Positions 60,909 to 64,000 of a stretch of DNA of 64,000 bases are shown here, one piece after another; the first letter of the stretch is position 1, and each line of letters begins with the position of its first letter. The stretch covers positions 27,464 to 91,463 of the forward strand of contig DFXW01000041.1 in assembly GCA_002382495.1 (NCBI GenBank), in the 5' to 3' direction. A program made the translations under genes and the position numbers. This DNA comes from Flavobacterium sp. UBA4098. GTDB lineage: Bacteria; Bacteroidota; Bacteroidia; Flavobacteriales; Flavobacteriaceae. The notes under the pieces are model-generated. The model was not told the DNA's origin. It searched no databases and saw only the letters and a list, made by a program, of their open reading frames with translations.

Positions 60909-62534
60909 ATGAAAAAAATAGCATTCATAGTATTTTATCTTCTTTCCACCGCACTTTTTGCACAAAAGGTGACGACGTCGATTGATACGACCCGCATTAA
61001 AATTGGAGCCGAGTTCAGATTGACTTTGAAAACTTCGGTGGACACTTCGGCCAGAGTAGTTTTTCCTAATTTGAAAAACATGGGTGCTTTAGAAGTAATT
61101 CGTTCCTATCCAATAGATACAATTCGCAACAATGATCGCTACGAATTGATTAAAAAATACGGTCTAACCCAATTTGATTCGGGTAAATATACGATTCCAA
61201 GAGTATCCATCTTGATTAACAAAATACCGGTTTTCTCTGATTCTATTTTGGTTGAGGTGGCCAATGTGAAAGTGGATACTTTACAACAGAAAATGTACGA
61301 TATCAAGGATATTGTCGCCGCTGAAAGTCATTGGGGCAATTGGTGGAAATACCTGTTAGCAATTATCCTATTAGCAGGATTGGGGGCTTTGGGGTATTGG
61401 TATTTCAAGAAAAGACAAAAGAAAGATAGTGAAGAAGAAGTCTATAAAACCCCTATCGAAAAAGCCACTTCATTGCTGACAATTTTGGAAAAAAAAGAAT
61501 TGTGGCAACAAGGTGAAATCAAAGAATATTACAGTCAATTGACGGATATTGCTAGAAATTATATCGAAGAAGCGATCGAAATTCCAGCGATGGAAAGTAC
61601 CACTTCGGAATTGATTTCGGCTTTGAAAGCCGCTTCGGTCAAAAAGAAAATGACGCTTTCGCAAGAAACAATTGAAAATTTAGAACGGGTGTTAAAACAA
61701 GCTGACTTGGTAAAGTTTGCGAAGTCAAAACCACTCGATTTTGAAATTACCGAGGATAGAAATAAAATTCAAAAAGCGATTTTGACTTTGGACAAAGCCA
61801 TACCTGTGGAAGTACCGGAAGAAGAAGATTTGCTTTTAAATGAGGCGCAAAGACAACATCAAATCCAAATGCAGTTGAAGAAAAAGAAAGCCAAACAAAT
61901 TCGCACTGCGATTGTTTCGGCCCTAGTTTTGCTGGTATTAGTTACGGGATTTTTTGTAGCCACTCGAGGTTTTAGTTATGTCATTGATACTGTTTTTGGT
62001 CGCGAAACCAAAGAATTGTTAGAAGGAGAATGGGTAAAAAGTGAATACGGAAACCCAGGAATTTTAATTGAAACGCCTCAAGTATTAAAAAGAGTTGACG
62101 CCGAAAAAGTGTTGCCAAAAAATACCATGGCACTGATCAAAGAAATGCAATTGTTTCAGTATGGCGATATTATGAATGGGTTTTATACCATGGTATCTAC
62201 CAGTCAATTTAAACAACCTACTGATATTGATTTGGCGAAAGCCATGGAAGGCAATTTAAAAATAATTGAAGCTCAAGGCGGTCAAAATATCATTGTGAAA
62301 CAAGAAGATTTTGAAACCGAAAGCGGCGTTCAAGGATTGAAAGGCTACGGAACGATGTCGATGTTAAATCCGTTAACCAAGTCGAGCGAAAAAGTCTATT
62401 ATGAGATTTTATATTTCAAACAAAACCAAGGATTACAACAAATTATGATTGTATTTCCTGAGGGTGACCAATATGGTAGCGCTATTGCAGAGCGCATGTT
62501 ACAATCAGTTGAACTAAGACAAGCCGGTAATTAA
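60909..62534 (+). CDS. BatD-like membrane protein of the MoxR operon
   Basis: 541 residues. The signal peptide ends at about 19 (ALFAQ). A BatD-type N-terminal beta domain (about 20-128) follows, then a membrane helix (about 147-165) and a charged cytoplasmic helical part (about 170-330). A second membrane helix (about 331-352) is followed by a C-terminal outer domain (about 365-541). It has more parts than a usual DUF4381 protein and looks like a fusion of an oxygen-tolerance (BatD) module with another domain. Its stop overlaps the BatA ATG by one base. Confidence 0.82.
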   Translation: MKKIAFIVFYLLSTALFAQKVTTSIDTTRIKIGAEFRLTLKTSVDTSARVVFPNLKNMGALEVIRSYPIDTIRNNDRYELIKKYGLTQFDSGKYTIPRVSILINKIPVFSDSILVEVANVKVDTLQQKMYDIKDIVAAESHWGNWWKYLLAIILLAGLGALGYWYFKKRQKKDSEEEVYKTPIEKATSLLTILEKKELWQQGEIKEYYSQLTDIARNYIEEAIEIPAMESTTSELISALKAASVKKKMTLSQETIENLERVLKQADLVKFAKSKPLDFEITEDRNKIQKAILTLDKAIPVEVPEEEDLLLNEAQRQHQIQMQLKKKKAKQIRTAIVSALVLLVLVTGFFVATRGFSYVIDTVFGRETKELLEGEWVKSEYGNPGILIETPQVLKRVDAEKVLPKNTMALIKEMQLFQYGDIMNGFYTMVSTSQFKQPTDIDLAKAMEGNLKIIEAQGGQNIIVKQEDFETESGVQGLKGYGTMSMLNPLTKSSEKVYYEILYFKQNQGLQQIMIVFPEGDQYGSAIAERMLQSVELRQAGN

Positions 62535-63535
62535 TGGAAAAACTAAGCTTTTTAAATCCAGAATTTTTTTGGTTGTTGCTATTAATTCCAGCAGCAGCAG
62601 CTTGGTTGTATTTGAAAAGGAACCAACAAACGGCGACTTTGAAAATAAGTTCGACTGCTGGTTTTACAGGTTCTAAATCATTTTTTGTAAGACTGTATCC
62701 TTTTTTGGGTGTGTTTCGTTTATTGGCTTTGACCGCTTTAATTGTAGCCATGGCAAGACCTAGAACGGTAGATATTAGCAACAAAACCAAGACCACAAAA
62801 GGGATTGATATTGTGATGGCGATTGACGTCTCGGGGAGTATGTTGGCCAAGGATTTGAAACCTAACCGAATGGAAGCTTTGAAAAAAGTAGCGGCAAGTT
62901 TTGTTGAGGAAAGACCAAACGATCGAATTGGGTTAGTAGTGTATGCTTCTGAAGCCTATACTAAAACTCCGGTTACAAGTGATAAAGCGATTATCCAACA
63001 AGCGATAGAAAGTATCAAATACGATAATGTATTGCAAGACGGAACAGGAATCGGGATGGGATTGGCGACAGCCGTAAACCGTTTGAAAGACAGTAAAGCC
63101 AAAAGTAAAGTGATTATTCTATTGACTGATGGTGTCAACAATGCTGGGTTTATTGAACCTGAAACCGCTTCGGATATTGCAAAACAATACGGAATCAAAG
63201 TATACACAGTTGGGATTGGAACCAATGGAATGGCCGAATTTCCATATGCGATAGCGCCAAACGGACAATTTTTATTCCGCATGATGCAGGTAGAAATTGA
63301 CGAACAGTTGATGAAAAACATTGCTCGCAAGACCGACGGGAAATATTTTAGAGCAACGAGTAATACTAAATTGGAAGAAATATACGCCGCCATCAATAAG
63401 CTAGAAACTACTGAAATTGAAGAGCTGAAGTTTTACGATTACGATGAAAAATACAGACCCTTTGTTTGGTTAGCAGGATTTTTATTGTTGCTAGAATTGG
63501 GATTGCGAAATACGGTGTACCGATCATTTATTTAA
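62534..63535 (+). CDS. batA: vWA-domain membrane protein, BatA-like
   Basis: 333 residues. Two N-terminal membrane helices (about 10-27 and 58-75), a vWA domain with full MIDAS (Asp98, Ser100, Ser102 in AIDVSGSML), Thr in PVTSDKAII and the LLTDG motif, and a final membrane helix (about 308-325). BatA/BatB proteins named from Bacteroides aerotolerance are membrane partners of MoxR. It is translationally coupled to the previous gene and 1 base from the next ATG. Confidence 0.92.
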   Translation: MEKLSFLNPEFFWLLLLIPAAAAWLYLKRNQQTATLKISSTAGFTGSKSFFVRLYPFLGVFRLLALTALIVAMARPRTVDISNKTKTTKGIDIVMAIDVSGSMLAKDLKPNRMEALKKVAASFVEERPNDRIGLVVYASEAYTKTPVTSDKAIIQQAIESIKYDNVLQDGTGIGMGLATAVNRLKDSKAKSKVIILLTDGVNNAGFIEPETASDIAKQYGIKVYTVGIGTNGMAEFPYAIAPNGQFLFRMMQVEIDEQLMKNIARKTDGKYFRATSNTKLEEIYAAINKLETTEIEELKFYDYDEKYRPFVWLAGFLLLLELGLRNTVYRSFI

Positions 63536-63536
63536 A

Positions 63537-64000
63537 ATGGAATTAGACGAAAAAAAATATTTGTACTTACTATTACTGCTACCACTCATGGTGTTGGTTT
63601 TTCTTTTCAATATGTATTGGAAAAGAAAAAAACAACGTGAATTTGGGGATCTAGAATTGGTACAACGATTGAGTCCTGAGAGTTCGGTATTCAAACCAAT
63701 TCTAAAGTTAGCGGTACTGCTTTTAGCTTTAACAGCTTTGATTTTTGGCTTGGTGAATCCAAAAATTGGAACCAAAATGGAAACCGTAAAGCGTGAAGGA
63801 ATCGACATTGTTTTTGCAATAGATGTTTCTAAAAGTATGCTGTGCGAAGATGTAGCGCCCAATCGTTTGGATAAAAGCAAGCAATTGGTTTCTCAAATTA
63901 TCAATCAATTAGGCAATGATAGAATTGGGATTGTGGCCTATGCAGGAAGTTCGTTTCCAGTATTACCCATAACTACAGATTACAGTGTAGCCAAAATGTT
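63537..64000 (+). CDS. batB: vWA-domain membrane protein, BatB-like (runs off right edge)
   Basis: The frame is open from the ATG at 63537 to the end (154 codons), so it is partial. It has a membrane helix at about 8-26, a second at about 55-73, then a vWA domain with MIDAS Asp96, Ser98, Ser100 in AIDVSKSML. The next LPITTDY motif is also present. It is a paralogue of BatA. The C-terminal part is outside the window. Confidence 0.9.
   Translation, partial: MELDEKKYLYLLLLLPLMVLVFLFNMYWKRKKQREFGDLELVQRLSPESSVFKPILKLAVLLLALTALIFGLVNPKIGTKMETVKREGIDIVFAIDVSKSMLCEDVAPNRLDKSKQLVSQIINQLGNDRIGIVAYAGSSFPVLPITTDYSVAKM

Noticed and set aside
1..64000. CRISPR array, prophage, rRNA operon, transposase or riboswitch
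   Set aside because: No regularly spaced repeats, phage structural genes, rRNA segments, transposase motifs or known riboswitch cores were recognised on reading through both strands.

Overview
The window looks like a chromosomal segment of a Flavobacterium-type organism (Bacteroidota, Flavobacteriaceae). The evidence is the low GC content, leaders rich in A with no clear Shine-Dalgarno sites, repeated Bacteroidota-type promoter cores (TTTG, about 20 bases, TAnnTTTG), a type IX secretion sorting domain, SusC-like carboxypeptidase-regulatory/plug modules, DUF2480, DUF6377 and DUF5689 proteins, and a SUF rather than ISC iron-sulfur system. No phage, CRISPR array, rRNA operon or insertion sequence was seen. 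Most genes are ordinary core or envelope genes.

Layout. 1-3.4 kb (minus strand): a partial M1-type metallopeptidase, a secreted subtilisin-like protease and a metallo-beta-lactamase-fold hydrolase. 3.5-12.6 kb: the SUF locus (sufA-like, sufB, a four-helix-bundle gene bounded by imperfect inverted repeats, sufC, sufD, then sufS, a small lipoprotein, sufE, a DUF59 protein and DUF2480), split by an antisense serine hydrolase and a structured intergenic repeat. 12.7-20.7 kb (minus): hflX, a TonB-dependent receptor with its DUF5689 lipoprotein, an MFS transporter and a Gfo/Idh/MocA oxidoreductase. 20.7-25 kb: rseP, tRNA-Asn, an AraC regulator, a GNAT enzyme, a hexapeptide acetyltransferase and two small membrane proteins. 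25-31 kb: a giant T9SS-exported subtilase with a fibronectin-type lipoprotein and a DUF1080 protein. 30.7-36.4 kb: an M20 amidohydrolase and a membrane AraC regulator, divergent from five small exported proteins, four of them NTF2/SnoaL-like. 36.4-42.4 kb: a second GNAT, an outer-membrane-type protein, a GH3 glycosidase, a stand-alone plug protein and a DUF6377 regulator.

42.4-46.0 kb carries a VTC-domain protein, DUF4956, DUF2490 and a convergent CotH-kinase lipoprotein. The DUF2490 gene has an in-frame TAA exactly after its signal peptide. 46.2-58.8 kb: a lipoprotein overlapping mfd, an ACT-like protein, YraN, an exported S66 peptidase, an exported nuclease/phosphatase-fold protein, 3-hydroxyanthranilate dioxygenase, a metallophosphatase, a glycerophosphodiesterase, a Schlafen AlbA_2-type protein, an SDR and an aldo/keto reductase. 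59.0-64.0 kb: the MoxR-DUF58-BatD-like-BatA-BatB operon, which runs off the right edge.

The points most worth a second look are the four-helix-bundle gene framed by complementary arms inside the suf operon (it resembles an rRNA intervening sequence transplanted to an mRNA), the interrupted DUF2490 gene in the VTC/DUF4956/CotH set, the tandem array of NTF2-like lipoproteins, and the structured repeat upstream of sufS.
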